Below, one piece after another: positions 25,596-38,500 of a stretch of DNA of 64,000 nt (the stretch's first letter is position 1; the number at the start of each line of letters is the position of its first letter). Below the pieces are notes generated by a model. The model was not told the origin of the DNA, did no database searches, and was given only the letters and a program-made list of their open reading frames with translations. The position numbers were made by a program, and so were the translations under genes. This DNA is from Parasponia andersonii (Eukaryota; Streptophyta; Magnoliopsida; Rosales; Cannabaceae). The stretch covers positions 157,470 through 221,469 of the forward strand of contig JXTB01000503.1 in the NCBI GenBank assembly GCA_002914805.1, read 5' to 3'.

Positions 25596-26096
25596 TAAGA
25601 CCGATAATTTTCTATATAACGCGGCAGTACGACTCGAAAATAACACAAAGTAAATAAGTACGAGTAACTCATTTAATTTTCGTATCAATTTTAGATTGAT
25701 ACATATAAGATGAATAATAAATAAATAGATAAAATGACTCTAGTAACATGTTTAGTTAAATAGGTCATTATAACACATATATTAATATTTTAAATATGAT
25801 TTTGATTAAAATTCTAAATATAATTATTTGTGTTTAGCTTAATTAAATAATGTATAGTCGCACTAAATTTAAATAATTATATAAAATAGATCATAATATG
25901 ACACATAAATCATGATATTAAATAAATTATGTATCTTGTTATACACTTACTAATCATGATTTAAACTTTTAACATATTTATTAGTCAGGTGGCGTTCAAG
26001 TTCAAATATTATCATATCATAATTATCATATCATAATTGTATCAATCCAAACACAATTCACAATTTCTAATTGATACATAAAAAATTATTGACGTG
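25596..26096. mobile_element. Non-autonomous hAT-type MITE, diverged copy
   Basis: Homologous, in opposite orientation, to the complete copy at 59724-60208 over its whole length. Shared landmarks include the start TAAGACCGATAATTT (TAGAACCGACAATTT in the other copy), AACTCATTTAATTTTCGTATCAATT, and AATATTTTAAATATGATTTT. The distal end has decayed and no target duplication is visible here. Confidence 0.7.
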
Positions 26097-26735
26097 ACCA
26101 AAGAAAAAACAAACATGTACTAACAAAAACGAGTTATTGGTTGTCGCATCACTTACTAATAAAAATATATTTTAAAACATTATAAATGACTTTCTCCAAG
26201 GATAAATAGGCAGCAAACAAGTAGAAATGTTCTACAGATGCAAGACTACATAGAATTTGCTGCAGTTGCAGGCATCACAGAAGCTAAGCCCCATAAACCA
26301 CTTTCTTATGCTCCACTATTGATGACCACGAAAAAAGTTACTTTTAAAACCGTAAATGGAGAAATCCTCAGTCCTCGCATAACATTAATGATGTATAGAA
26401 AACATTAAGATTTACTTCCAATCCTTTAAAGCAATTTGCACATCGATGGGGCCAAAAAAAAAAAAAAAATCGAACTATGTTCAGCTTCAATGGCCGATCA
26501 TATGTGCTGCTTTGTCTATTTCCCATAGCTAGACCTTAGCTCAGATTTTTTCGTATGCCTTCTGAATTCTGTTTTTCTCCCCCTTCACATAATGTTACAC
26601 ACATAAATTACAAAAATCAACCATAGCTTTAACTAAACAAGTGAACCCAATGGGAAAAGGGAGATGTTACCTGAAGACAGTCTTTGTCAACGGAAAGAAT
26701 CATAACCCATATCCTATCACTAAAAGGGAAAACTT

Positions 26736-29700
26736 TTAAGACTTGGGAACAGTCACATTCAGGATTTTGACATCTTGGTAAGGTGTGTCTGCTTTGTCGG
26801 TCTTGACTTTCTCTATACCCTGTCAATAAAAATTCCCTTCTCAGATGGTGTTATCCAAAACAGATATTTATATGCAAACATACATAGACACGTTGAAGGT
26901 GATACCGTGCTTGCGCAGAATTTGTAAGTTCTTAAGAATAAGTCAAATACGTTGCTTATCAAATTTGTCCTGAACAGGTCCAACTTACTCTATATGTCTC
27001 CATATGAATAATGAACGAGTACAGAAATGCAACAACAATTTTTTATTTTTTATTTTTCTATAAGAAGAAGTGCAACGTCAACTACACCTGTACAACATCC
27101 ATTCCCTTGATAACTCTGCCAAACACGGTATGCTTGTTATCTAGCCAAGGAGTAGCCACAGTGGTGATAAAGAACTGCGATCCATTTGTATTAGGGCCCG
27201 CATTAGCCATTGATACAGTGAAAGGTCGGTCATGTCGCAAACTGCAGAGGCAAAAAAACCATGCATCTAAATGTGTGATTCATAGTTACAAGGAATAGCT
27301 AAAAAGAGTGCTTGCCCATAAAGATAGAACAAAATGAAATGTCAGAACCAGCACAGCGCAGGTATAATCTTAGATGCAGATTAACAATTCAGAAGTTACA
27401 TACCCTCGTTTAGCATTAACAAAAAAAGTTACATTCCATTATTACAAGATGCCACTACATCATGTTTGGACAAATTAAAAAGTGACCAAAGTGGGATGGA
27501 GCAAACAGACTAGAAATAGAAAAGGAAGAGAAGATTTCAGAAATATCACAAATTTCGACCACATCGATGATTCATAGCAAAGTCTGAAAGGAGCCTTCTC
27601 CAGAAGCTTCCGAGAAGCAGTAAATTGGAAATAAAAGTACCCCAACTAAAGGCAAAAACTAAGATGCCTTCCAATAAATAAATCATTACCTCTTGTGAAA
27701 TTCATCTTCAAACTCCCTACCCCAAATAGATTGACCACCAGTACCATCTCCTAGAGGATCTCCTGTTTGTATCATGAAGCCTTTGATGACCCGGTGAAAA
27801 ATGAGATTATCATAATAGCCATTCCGGCAGTGAGTTGTGAAGTTCTCCACAGTTTTTGGACATTCCTCAGGATATAATTTCATATGTATATCACCCATCG
27901 TGGTATGTAAAATCTGGAGAAAACAGGACTTAAAGTGAGAAAACAGAAGAAAAGGGACCAAAAGAAGAGTTAACCCATTGCTATCTGAAAGCAAATTTAA
28001 ACCATATTATTGCAAGAAAGTATAGGAACAGAATCCGCTAACAAAACCAAGAGACATCAATTCATTTGGTCTAAATACAAGTAACAAGCTTTTTCTTTTT
28101 CAATACTATTTATTTATTTTATTTTGTCAAGAAACTAGAAGCTTGGTGCTTTCACATCATAAATTTCAATATTCAGTGGTCTATTAGAGTCAGAACATAT
28201 GTCTGAAAGCAGCACTAAGAATATTTCAGTGCAAGTTAGACGTCCACCAAACTCACCAAATTTATTTCATAGTAGTGGCAAGATTTTGAGCAGATATATG
28301 ATTGGAAATTTTATCACTTTAAATTTCCAGGAAAGAACAAAAGAATACTCGTGTTCCAGAGCCTCAACAAGAAATGAGTAATAAAACAAATTTTCTTTAT
28401 GAATTTTGCTTTCCAGGTCCTTCAACTCTTGAAATAGAAAGCAAAACACATGCTAAGCCCCAGAATGCCTTCCCAACCTACACTTTCTTTTACTTTGCTT
28501 GTTGTAATGGAAAATAAAAATTTACAATAATTAGGAACAAGTAAACGAACTTTCACAAGTTTATCATTTCATTTCCAGGGAAACAGTTTCATAGTACAAG
28601 GGTTCCTCAATTTTATGCATCTGAAGATAGCAATTGAAAAAAAAAAAAAAATCCCTTACCACATTGTCAGGGAGAGATGTTGTGACAGACTTGCCAATAT
28701 CCGATACAGCCAAGAGTTCATCAGGAGGTGGCTTTTCATTGAACACATCTCTTCCCTTAGTTGCATCTTCAGGTTCCTCTGGTTGTCTCCGACTAAAAAA
28801 AATTAAGTACATCAAATGACATGTATAATCCCCAACATTCATGAATTAAAATCAGAGGTAAAAGGCACCATTAATGATCTGAGGAAAGAAAAAAAAAACA
28901 GATCACAGAGAATACAAGAACACTACAACTATCATCGAAAACCCTCTAAATGAACCTATAGTCCATGCTTTTAGAAAGCACCAAAGTCAAGAAAGTGTTC
29001 GTAAAATGCTCCAGAAGTTATATGGTACCTGAATAGATAGATTCTGTGCTTCTTGAAAGCACAACATACAAGAGTAGGATCTGTCAAAGGTTCTTTGCTT
29101 TCATTGGCATTCGCCGTGGCTGAGGGAATTTTTCGAACTTTTTTACTGCTTCGGTCACCCTGATATAAGGCAATTCTCAAAAACCTATCATTGTTCTCCA
29201 CCTTCCCTAGTATTCGAGCCACTTTATTGGTGTATAAATTTACCACCTACAAGCAAAAAGAAAACAAAAAAAAAATCAATGCCAATTTCCCCCTTGCGTA
29301 GTGTAGTGGGGTTCCAGTAAAGAATAACAGAAAACAGATATTCCCAATGTAGAAAAAGGATGTAACAGTTGCAGTAAAATTTTTAATTTTTTTCTCCCAC
29401 TAGATGGGAGGTGGGGATTGCATAGCAGATGGTACAATCCAATTTCATGATTACATCATCTTACTTTTATCCCCAGGAGAGTTGCATATATAAGAAAATT
29501 GGAGCTTTCATCAAAAACTGCATTCGGCTGTGGTGCTCTTTCTGTTTTCTCAATTTCTTTCTCAATGGCCATTCTTCGCCCAAAGTCAATAGCTTCTAGC
29601 CGGTACAAAGGCACATCACTTCTCTGAAGATCTTGGGCCACCTAATTAACACGAGAATTGACAATCAGAAGTGTTAAAGAACCCAAAACAAAAAAGAAAA

Positions 29701-32700
29701 TCAACACTACATTCAGTACAGGTTTTATGTAGAATTAATATTACCTCAAGAGATTCATCATACACGCGTCTTAGTTTACCTGTTGCAAACCAAAACACAC
29801 GTATCCGTCGATCAGGCGATGTAATTGAAAATTGCTTGCCATCTGGGCTCACCTGAAGAACATTAAATTTATTTTTAAATTTTTCTTTGTCAATCCCAAA
29901 CACTTTCTTTTGGGGGGGGAACCCTGTCATACATAAATCATTATGAAGGACAAAGAGCTAAAGAACCAAAAAGAGATTCCCATGATTCTATGAAAAGAAT
30001 ATTATCACATTTTTCGAGGGAAGGAAAGCCTAAGAATGGCCAAATACGTTTTAAGAACATAGATCAAGAATTACCTCAATCGAAGAGACAGTAGTTTTGC
30101 ATTTTACAATTTCAAAGAGATTAGTGTCACTTTTCAATCTAAACTTGACCCTGAAAGCATGAAAGAACAGCACTGTTACATATTAATGGTTATTAGGAGC
30201 CCAGTCCTGTATCCAAGAATCTTTAACTAAAAAAAAAATAAAAAAGATGCATATGTCGTGCATAAATATACACATATAAAAGAATAAAAATAAAAATAAA
30301 GTCATAGAACCAAACAAAGAAATAATAACTGCTAGAAATGGTCCCAAAAAAATTTCATAAACTAAAAGCTACAGAAACGAAAAGATTTTTCTCTTGAAAA
30401 CAGTTTTAAAATCTTGACTAAGAGCATAGTGCACTAACTTATCCTCTGGGAACTGAAATGTGCCAGGGCTCCAATACTCGATCATTCCTTTTGTGTCAGC
30501 CGATATCACGGTATCAAATAAATAATTGTACTTCATAACTTTCACAGGTCCCACGTGTATCTGAGGAAAGAATAAGTCATGTAGAGAAACTAAAACCGTG
30601 TACAAAATTTTGCGGAAAAACTCAGACAATAAAAAAAATGAAAAACTTAAAATTATGCTAAACTTTAAGTCAATAATAACCTCCTTGGAAATGATGGCTT
30701 CATTTGAACCAGCTCGTGCATCAAATATGTGTACATATCTTGAATTTCGATCACTAACAGTAAGCCTCGCTTTTGCATCCCCTTGTTTGTAGACCCACTC
30801 AACAGCACCAGGAACAAAAGAGAGGCAAATCATCACCATCATATCGTAGTTCACTACGTCGTATATCTTGACAGCATGGTCATTTGAAATTGTACAGCAA
30901 AGCAAACCATCGGCACTGACCTGCATGGCTGAACCAAGTCATGGTTGACAACTGCACTAATAACAAGACTTTGACAATTCGAGGGACAGATCAAAACTCA
31001 CAGATGATCAAATACAGCTAAACAATTTGTTCCTCACATAATGATATTGATCATTGTTATATAATAACAGAAACCCTGCATACCAAATGGTATGCACATA
31101 TCAAACTGTCTAACATTTGGATTTCAAATACATCTTTCCCATGAAAGCTACAAACATGAGAACCAGGTAGGCATGTTACTAATGCGGTTTTCCAACAAAT
31201 CAACAGGCATTACACCTTGATTTTGAATGTAGGTAGAAGCCACAAGGCACAGAACATAGGAGACCGGTACTTGAGTCTGATACAATTGAAAAAGTGAAAA
31301 ACAATATTTATTTCCTGGCTTGGAATTAAGTAATCACCAATGACTAAACATGATTAGGTCTGACTCCAAATCAGAGAAGACAAAACAAGGGGAAAAGAAT
31401 CCGGGGAAAAAAAAAGATTTAGCCATAAAAGGAAGAAGAACTCACAGCTAGGCCTTCAATTGGACCAAGGTGAGATCTAAAATGCTTAGCAAACTCAATG
31501 CCAACAGCCTTTTTCTTCCAAAACTTTAAATGTCCTGGTGAAGCAAATGACATGAGAGAGTGAGTGAACAACACAACAATAATGTTTTCATCTCAAGAAG
31601 ATGAAGTAATATTCAAAGCATCCCAGTTCATCTTTAGTAAAGATGCAAGGGCAACATTTCATATTGGTCACTAGTCAGAACCTGCCATCTTTCTGCACCA
31701 TGTTCTTATAGCTCTTTTCTTTCTTTTCTTTTTTTTTTGTGTGGAAAAACTAGATAAAATAGAAAAAGAGACACTTTTATATCTGTTCTTGATCTGTAGC
31801 TCTTAGCCAATTATCTTAGTCAATTTCTCTTGCTTACCCTAAACTATTGTAATTTGTAATACCTGACCTTCTGACCACTGAGGCATAGAAATAAATAACA
31901 AATCTAGATCTTTGTGGCATCCATCTCATCACCTCACATCACATCTCAAAATATGCACTTTTCATATAATCAGGTATCAAGTTATCAACTGTATGATGTT
32001 ACAATATCATCTTTTCTCCAAACTTAACTAAATTATACTACAAATAGTATAAACCAATGAAAAAAGCCTACCTCACAGTATAATATAAAGTGTAACCAAA
32101 GCAGTATTGTCAGCATGTCTATCTTACTTAGATAATATTGGACTAAGATTGGATATCAATCAAAGCTTTCCCTATCATGGCCCACTACCATAAAAGACCT
32201 TTACTAAGCTCATAATCAACATGCCAGCATAGATATTGGTTTGATCGAAATAAAAGAAGCCCAGGTATTTGTCCAACAATAAATAGTATCTCTGAGGATT
32301 AATCAGCAACTAGAGTTATCAAAGACCTAATGAAGCCATTCCAAAATGAAGATCTCCCAAAATTTCCAGTTCATTAGAGAAAAAAGGAACAAAAATTATA
32401 TTGTAGAAGCATAAATTGGCATAATAGACAAAAGGGAATGATATATGCAGCCACACTGGGAAATAGGAAGAAGAAAATCTGTGTGTTACTTACCGTCATC
32501 ACTTCCAGTTATGAAAAAATCGGCGGTGGACACAGCTACATGCGTAACTACGTCACGATGCATATAACTTTTCTCATACCTATTTACATCCAAAACAACA
32601 AAAAAGGGTCATCGAGAGAAATTTTCAGCTTTTTCCACACCAAAAAAAAAAAAAAAAAAAAAGAACAGCCACCTACTCTGGCAACCATTGAAGGACCTTT

Positions 32701-33322
32701 AGATAGAAGCAAAACGCATAAAATGGTGGAATTTGAACTGGGTTTCCGCATCTTAGTGATAAAAGATTAGAGCTTAAATAACCCAATTGACAATAACGAA
32801 GTAAATAAATAAAATTCAAGTCAAGAACAGAACAACGACAAAACCTTAAACCCTAATATGGGAAAATCGACTTGAGTAAGCCATACATCACGATGCATAT
32901 AACTTTTTTCATACCTATTTTTTTACGCCCAAAGGATCATTGAGAATAAAGTTTCAGATTTTTCCACCCAAAAAAAAAAAACACAGAACTCATTGCCAAA
33001 AAAGTAAACTTGGTGGAATTTGAACTGGATTTCGCATCCTAGTGATAAAAGATTACAGCTTAAATAACCCAATTGAGAAAAAATAGATAAAATTAAAGGC
33101 ATGAACACAACAACAGCAAAACCCTAAACCCTAATATGGGAAAATGGAGTGGACTAAGGCATACATGTTGGCAGAGGGAAGGGCGTCAAGATAAGCTTGC
33201 TCGAACTGGAGAGGGCGCTTGGGCCGAGCCCGAGGTGCCGGGCCGGGGCCGACGACGGCCTCCTCCTCGCTCTCAGCCGCCGCAGCGGAAGAGCTGCCAT
33301 TGGCGTTCTGAGGCTCCTCCAT
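26736..33322 (-). CDS. CYP71: Peptidyl-prolyl cis-trans isomerase CYP71 (WD40-cyclophilin)
   Basis: Nuclear cyclophilin that in Arabidopsis binds histone H3 and works with chromatin silencing factors. Thirteen exons, all in phase: 33322-33165, 32579-32494, 31534-31446, 30920-30681, 30560-30439, 30150-30075, 29852-29745, 29641-29465, 29246-29029, 28792-28660, 27913-27690, 27241-27088, 26819-26736, giving 622 residues against about 631 in Arabidopsis. Order: acidic/Ala-Pro N-terminus starting [13 protein letters not shown]40 repeats about 60-380 ([54 protein letters not shown]); linker with [20 protein letters not shown]; cyclophilin domain from about 470 to the end ([57 protein letters not shown]). 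Catalytic Arg, Phe, Gln, Trp and His positions are present. Intron 1 contains a partial duplication described separately. No break in the coding exons. Confidence 0.97.
32548..33146. repeat. Tandem duplication in CYP71 intron 1, including part of exon 2
   Basis: Copy A (32548-32867) and copy B (32884-33146) run in parallel: CACGATGCATATAACTTTT, CATACCTATTT, GGTGGAATTTGAACTGG, TAGTGATAAAAGATTA, CTTAAATAACCCAATTGA, CCCTAATATGGGAAAAT. Copy A holds the 5' part of the true exon 2 (its minus-strand start at 32579); copy B holds a relict of the same exon start at 32914-32887, with its own AG acceptor and a GTATGG donor. The duplicated unit therefore runs from the exon 1 donor to about 28 bases into exon 2. 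Confidence 0.88.
33118..33134 (-). repeat. Telomere-like repeat in CYP71 intron 1
   Basis: AAAACCCTAAACCCTAA, just inside intron 1 after exon 1. A slightly changed copy (AAACCTTAAACCCTAA) lies at about 32841-32856 in the other unit of the intron duplication. Telo-box-like elements near starts often act in expression; function here is inference. Confidence 0.55.
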
Positions 33323-34189
33323 TGAAAGCTCGAATATTGGTACTTGGAATGGAAGAATGGAAGGTCCAACAATGGAGTTGTAGTTATAGACTTCTTGTTC
33401 TGCTTCAAACGATTTGGTTTCACTCTCTCAGTCTGAGAGTCTCGATGGAATAAACAAAATCTTAAGAAAATTTGAACCTTTTTTCGTTTTTTTTTTTCCT
33501 TCCTTTTTTTAAATTGTAAAAATCTTAATAAAAGTAGAGGAAGAAATTGGGCCTTCCAACCATGTTGGGCCAACCAATTAGGCCCATTTGGGTTAGTCTA
33601 GGACCAACAACAAAAGTGACATACTAGACAGTTACCAATTTTGAGTATTATAAGAAATATCCTTTATTTCTAGATCAATTTAAACAATGGCCGTTTTTTT
33701 AACACTGAATGGCCGTTTTATAATTTTATTTTGATAAATATCCGGATTTTAGTTGATCTATTTTTAAAAATAAATCAATTTATACAAAATATATCAATAT
33801 ATTCTATTTTATTAAATATGAAAATGCCTATTTTTCAAATATGTTTCAAAATTCGATCATTATTTAATACTGTTTGAATTACTCAAAAACCCTACTATTT
33901 TTTAGGGGTTTAAAATAAAAATAAAAATTGTTTTCCATTGACTATATTTTAGTATAAAAAATTAGGAAAACAATCTTATGAACTTTTAAAAACTTGGGAA
34001 GTTGAGAGCCATTACTGCCTTTTCAACAATAAAAAGTGGTAAGTGTCGTTCAAAATAAAGTATGAAAACATGAAATATTACGATGAATAATTAATTGCTT
34101 ATAAAAAAAAAAAAAAAGGAAAAAAAAAATAAAGTAGAATTATTATTTTTTTCTTTCACATACGTCTTATTACGTAAGAGTTTAGTGCA
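33323..34189. other. CYP71 upstream region and AT-rich flank
   Basis: Contains the CYP71 5' leader and promoter (from 33323). No clear TATA box was assigned. A tandem of ATGGCCGTTTT words occurs near 33687-33720. No gene seen. Confidence 0.45.
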
Positions 34190-35516
34190 AAATTGCCAAA
34201 GTTTAGTAGATCAATTTGTGTCTTCCATGGCCCATGGCTTTAATATCTGTCCTTCTTTAAGCCTATTACAAAAGCCTTTAGGAATGATCTTCGTTTGTCA
34301 GATCTAATTACTCAGCCAAGACAGTGGAATTTGGACCTCATATATTATTATTTTTACCCTGTGGATTGGGACAATATTCTTTGTATCCCCTTGAGGCTTA
34401 GCTCTATAAAAGATTCTTTGATTTGGTACTCTGGAAAAAATGGTGAATATTTAGTTAAGTCTAGTTATTATGCTGCTCCTTTTGATCATTTCATTTCTAG
34501 TTCTTCCAATATTGAGGCGACAAAGAGGTGGTAAGACCGAGTCTAGAATTGCAATGTTCCTGCTAAAGTAAAGATTTTGTTTGCATCTTTTCTATGAAGG
34601 TCTCCTAGTCTTTACTAATTGATCAAATGAAACATTCTTGTTGATTCTTTGTGTTGTGGTTGTAAGATAGAACCGGAAATAATCCTTCATTGCTTCTTCT
34701 TCTATGACCACCTTTCAAGTTTGTGAACTATATTACGGTGCTGGGATTTTTTATATCATAATCAGTCTTCTTCAATGGCAAATATCCTCTTTGATTTGTC
34801 TTTCATATTGATGAAGAATGCTTTTGAGTTAATCTGTGTTGTGTTATGGTCTATCTGGAATAGACGTAATAATATGATGTTTAATAGGGTGATAAGAGAT
34901 GCTCTTGGCCTTTTTGTTTAGGCTCAATGTTATCTGATAGAATTTTAGGTTTCTAAGACTTGGACTAAGATATCTACTTCAACTCCTTCATTTTCGGGTA
35001 ATACTAATTGGTCTCGTCCGACGGAGGGTGAGTTAAAACTTAATGTTGATGCCTCGGTTTTAGAAGGAAATAGTGTTATTGGCATTGGCAGGACAATTCG
35101 AGACAATAAGGGTGTAGTCTTGGCTTGTTGGGCTTTGAAGTTAATGGGTGATTTCGATGTTGTCACTACAAAGTTTCTTGCTATCCATGAAGGAATCCGC
35201 CTGGCAATTGATTTTGGTAATCCGATATATACAATTGGGTCGGATTCTTTGAAGGTTACTTAGGCTATTAATCATCCTAATCCTTGCTTTGTTGTAGCTT
35301 CTATTGTTAATGATATTAAGTTTTTTATTGACTTTGTTGGTTATGGTTCTTGTCACCGTATTCCTGGTTTTAAGAATTTGATGGCCTATGATTTAGCCTC
35401 TTTTCTAATTCGTTATCTAATGGATAGTGAGTAGGAAAATTCATGTCCACAATTTGTTTCAAAATATGTAATTAGAAATCTACAACAATAAAAACATCCC
35501 AATTTCAAAAAAAAAA
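34190..35516 (+). mobile_element. 5'-truncated LINE (non-LTR retrotransposon), degraded
   Basis: Only the 3' end of ORF2 remains. From about 34293 the sequence reads ISDLITQPRQWNLDLI then WYSGKNGEYLVKSSYY, the zinc-binding region that follows plant LINE reverse transcriptases, and continues with NVPAKVKIFVC in broken frames. From about 35030 to 35430 an RNase H domain (LKLNVDASV, AIHEGIRLAIDFG, IGSDSLKVT) is interrupted by a stop at about 35261. The element ends with a poly(A) tail at 35507-35516. The reverse transcriptase core is absent. The exact 5' junction and a target duplication could not be fixed. Confidence 0.83.
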
Positions 35517-38500
35517 TGTTATGAAAGAGAATGAGTTTTTTCTCTAAAATTTTAAAAATAAATTTTGTTATTCTCTGAATTTTTTATTTTTTTTAACTCT
35601 GTTTTTAAAAACTATTTTCAAAAAATAATGCTAATGCCAAACATTCCTACTTATCCTTATAAAATAATTTCTTATTTTAAAGTAAAAGTCATTTTTCAGT
35701 TATGTTTAGTTATGATGCCAACGGCCCCTTACCATCTCCACTTGACTCATTTTGGATGTTAAAGCAAGGGCTAATGTAGTTATTTTTTGTATAACACATT
35801 AAAAAGTTCTCTCCACATACTTAGTTAAGAGGACTTGGGAGCATTGAAACTCATAAGCTTACTCCACCAGTAACTAGATATATAAATATAGGTATAGGTA
35901 TGTAAGCAAGCTCTTCTTAGTCCACATATTTTGTGCAGGATGTGATCTCTCCTCGTATTTGATTTGGGTTTGGGCTTAAAACTGATTATCAATAGGTTAT
36001 ATCACTCACCAAACTCAACTGACTTTGTTTCAGGTTTCGCCCATTTATGAAATTAGATTAAGAAAATACATCAATATATTTATTAGGTTGGTTGAGTTAA
36101 ACTGATCTTCATCATTATCATCATCATCTTCTTCTTCTTTTTCTTCTTAGATTTCATAGATTTTCTAACCAAAAAGAAAAAAAATAGCGTAAAAAGTCTA
36201 AGTGCTTGAGAACACTTTTGTTTCAAATTTTAATTCCATTTTTCAATTATGTATATTATATTTTTGAAGGGAAAAAAAAAAGAAAAAGAAAAGGAAAGTA
36301 TATAGCCTCACAAATAAAAAAAGTACAAATATGAAACTCTAGTAGAAAAACAAAAAAATTGAAAAATAATCTTAGTAATCCTTATATTGTAACAATAAAA
36401 GAAGAAGTATTATGAAGAAAACTTAAATCCTTTAGTGGGATCATACCTACGACCAAAGTTGGGATAGAAAGAAACTAAGGGCCTAAAGCCAAAGAGGTGG
36501 AAAGAAAACTATGAGCAATAGTCAAGAGTGCTGGGGACATAAGGTGACTTTCAAAATAGTGAACTAAAAATTTAATAAGTTTTTTTTAATAATTTAATAA
36601 ATATATATAGGAGAATTTTTAATAAAGATTTTTGTTTATACTTCATGAATGTGTATATTTTTCAACCTATTATAGTAAGTCACATTAATCTATCCTCATT
36701 TTATTTCATCCCTTCTAAATATTCTCACCTAGAATAACCATCCACAATAAGTGTTTTTTTGTTTTTAATTTTTTCTGAGTAATCTCACCCAAAGTAACCT
36801 TTCACAAATTTTTTTTAAGTGAATAGAATACAAAGCTAGTCATATCACTGGACTTAATATTACATCATAGGAAAAGAGAAAAAAAAAATCAGTTTTGTTG
36901 GGAAAAATAAAAGGCCAATATTTTATTAGTGGTTTAATTTTAGTTTCAAAATTTATAATGTTTATATTCTTATTGAGCAACAAATAAATGGATATAAAAA
37001 TTTTTATTGTAATTTTTTTTTGTAGGTTTTTTAATATAAAAAATAACCAAAAAGACTTATTATTTTCAATAGATTAATAAATCTGCAACTTTCAGATAAT
37101 TTCATGTGCTATGTATAATAGACTAAAGATATAAAAGTCTAGAACGGAATGAGAATGAAAGAAAAAAAAGTTAACAGAAAGAGAATGAAAAAAGAAACTG
37201 TCTAACTCATCAAGTTACAAACAAGTTACCTGATTTTTATTTTTTAAATATCTTTGCATATTTCTATTAGTATTAATTATAATAAATTTTTTAGTAAAAT
37301 TAATAATACTATAATAGTCATTGGATCAAAATCTAATAGTCCAAATTGGAGTATCCATATATAGAGTAAAAATAAAAATTTTCATTAAAATGCAACCTAT
37401 TTATATATATTATATAAAGGTATTATTCATATAAGAATTATATTCAGTTAGGTTCGGATTGTATTTGGCGGGTTCTAACCCAAATTAAATCCGAATAAAT
37501 ATTAAATGGTTGAATTGGCCATAACCTAAGTAGCTTTTGGGTAAGTCTTTTTTGGGGTTAGTTAGGTCACAACAGACTACAGAGGATATGTCCCGCTCTA
37601 TAGCCTTTGGTTAAACTTGGGCTCTGGGCAATACATTGTTTCATATTATTGGAGGAGAAATATTTGGTTCCTTTTCCATAAGCTATTGCAAGTATGTCAC
37701 AACCAACTTTAGAAGATAAACAGTAATTTATGAAGAAACTCAGAGCATTTGAGCCTTATTTCATTACTAGTAGGGGCTGCTAGAAGTTAATGATACTCAA
37801 TAAAATCAAAAGCCAATAATACTGGAATGGGTGTCAGGAATTGTGCTAAAAAGGTTGTATTTATTATATATGTTAAATATTTGTATTGCAAATTAGATAT
37901 TTATTCGTGCACGTTTAGAGTAATGTGTGATTATTTTTTAGTAAATGGAAAAGGATCATCTAAATCATTAAGTAAAAAAATTATACAAGTAAAGTTGTTT
38001 ACTTATTTGAACTATAATTCTAGTGCTGACAATTCATATAATCGTATCGTATTCAGATCGACACAATTGTAGTACAATACAATAATGATACAACCTATTC
38101 TAATACTTAGGAAAAATTGATACATGTATGAATTCAATGAAAAACATATGATCACATCATAAATACAATGGAAAAATTAGCGGATTTAAGTTTTAAAATT
38201 TTACATAAGATCATACTTTTCAAAACCAAAGAACATGCATAAATCAAATAAGATCACACATAATATAAATCAAATCTAGATGCATAATCCTAGATAGGGG
38301 ATTTTAGTATTTATCTCTTGATTGATGCATATTCATACTTGATCTCTTTGTTGATGGTGATCAAACTTCCAACTCTAGATCTTCTTGTTTATTCTCTGAC
38401 TCTTAAAAAAATAAAGTGAGTGAGATCCAAGTTGAATCCTTCGATCGGAGGACAATCAAGAATACCTTGGCCGAATTGTAGTTCTATATGAAATCCTTTT

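Noticed and set aside
33154..33573. 139-residue minus ORF and a plus ORF of 105 residues over CYP71 exon 1
   Set aside because: Alternative frames of a GC-rich true first exon; the in-phase [11 protein letters not shown] frame joins the WD40 exons.
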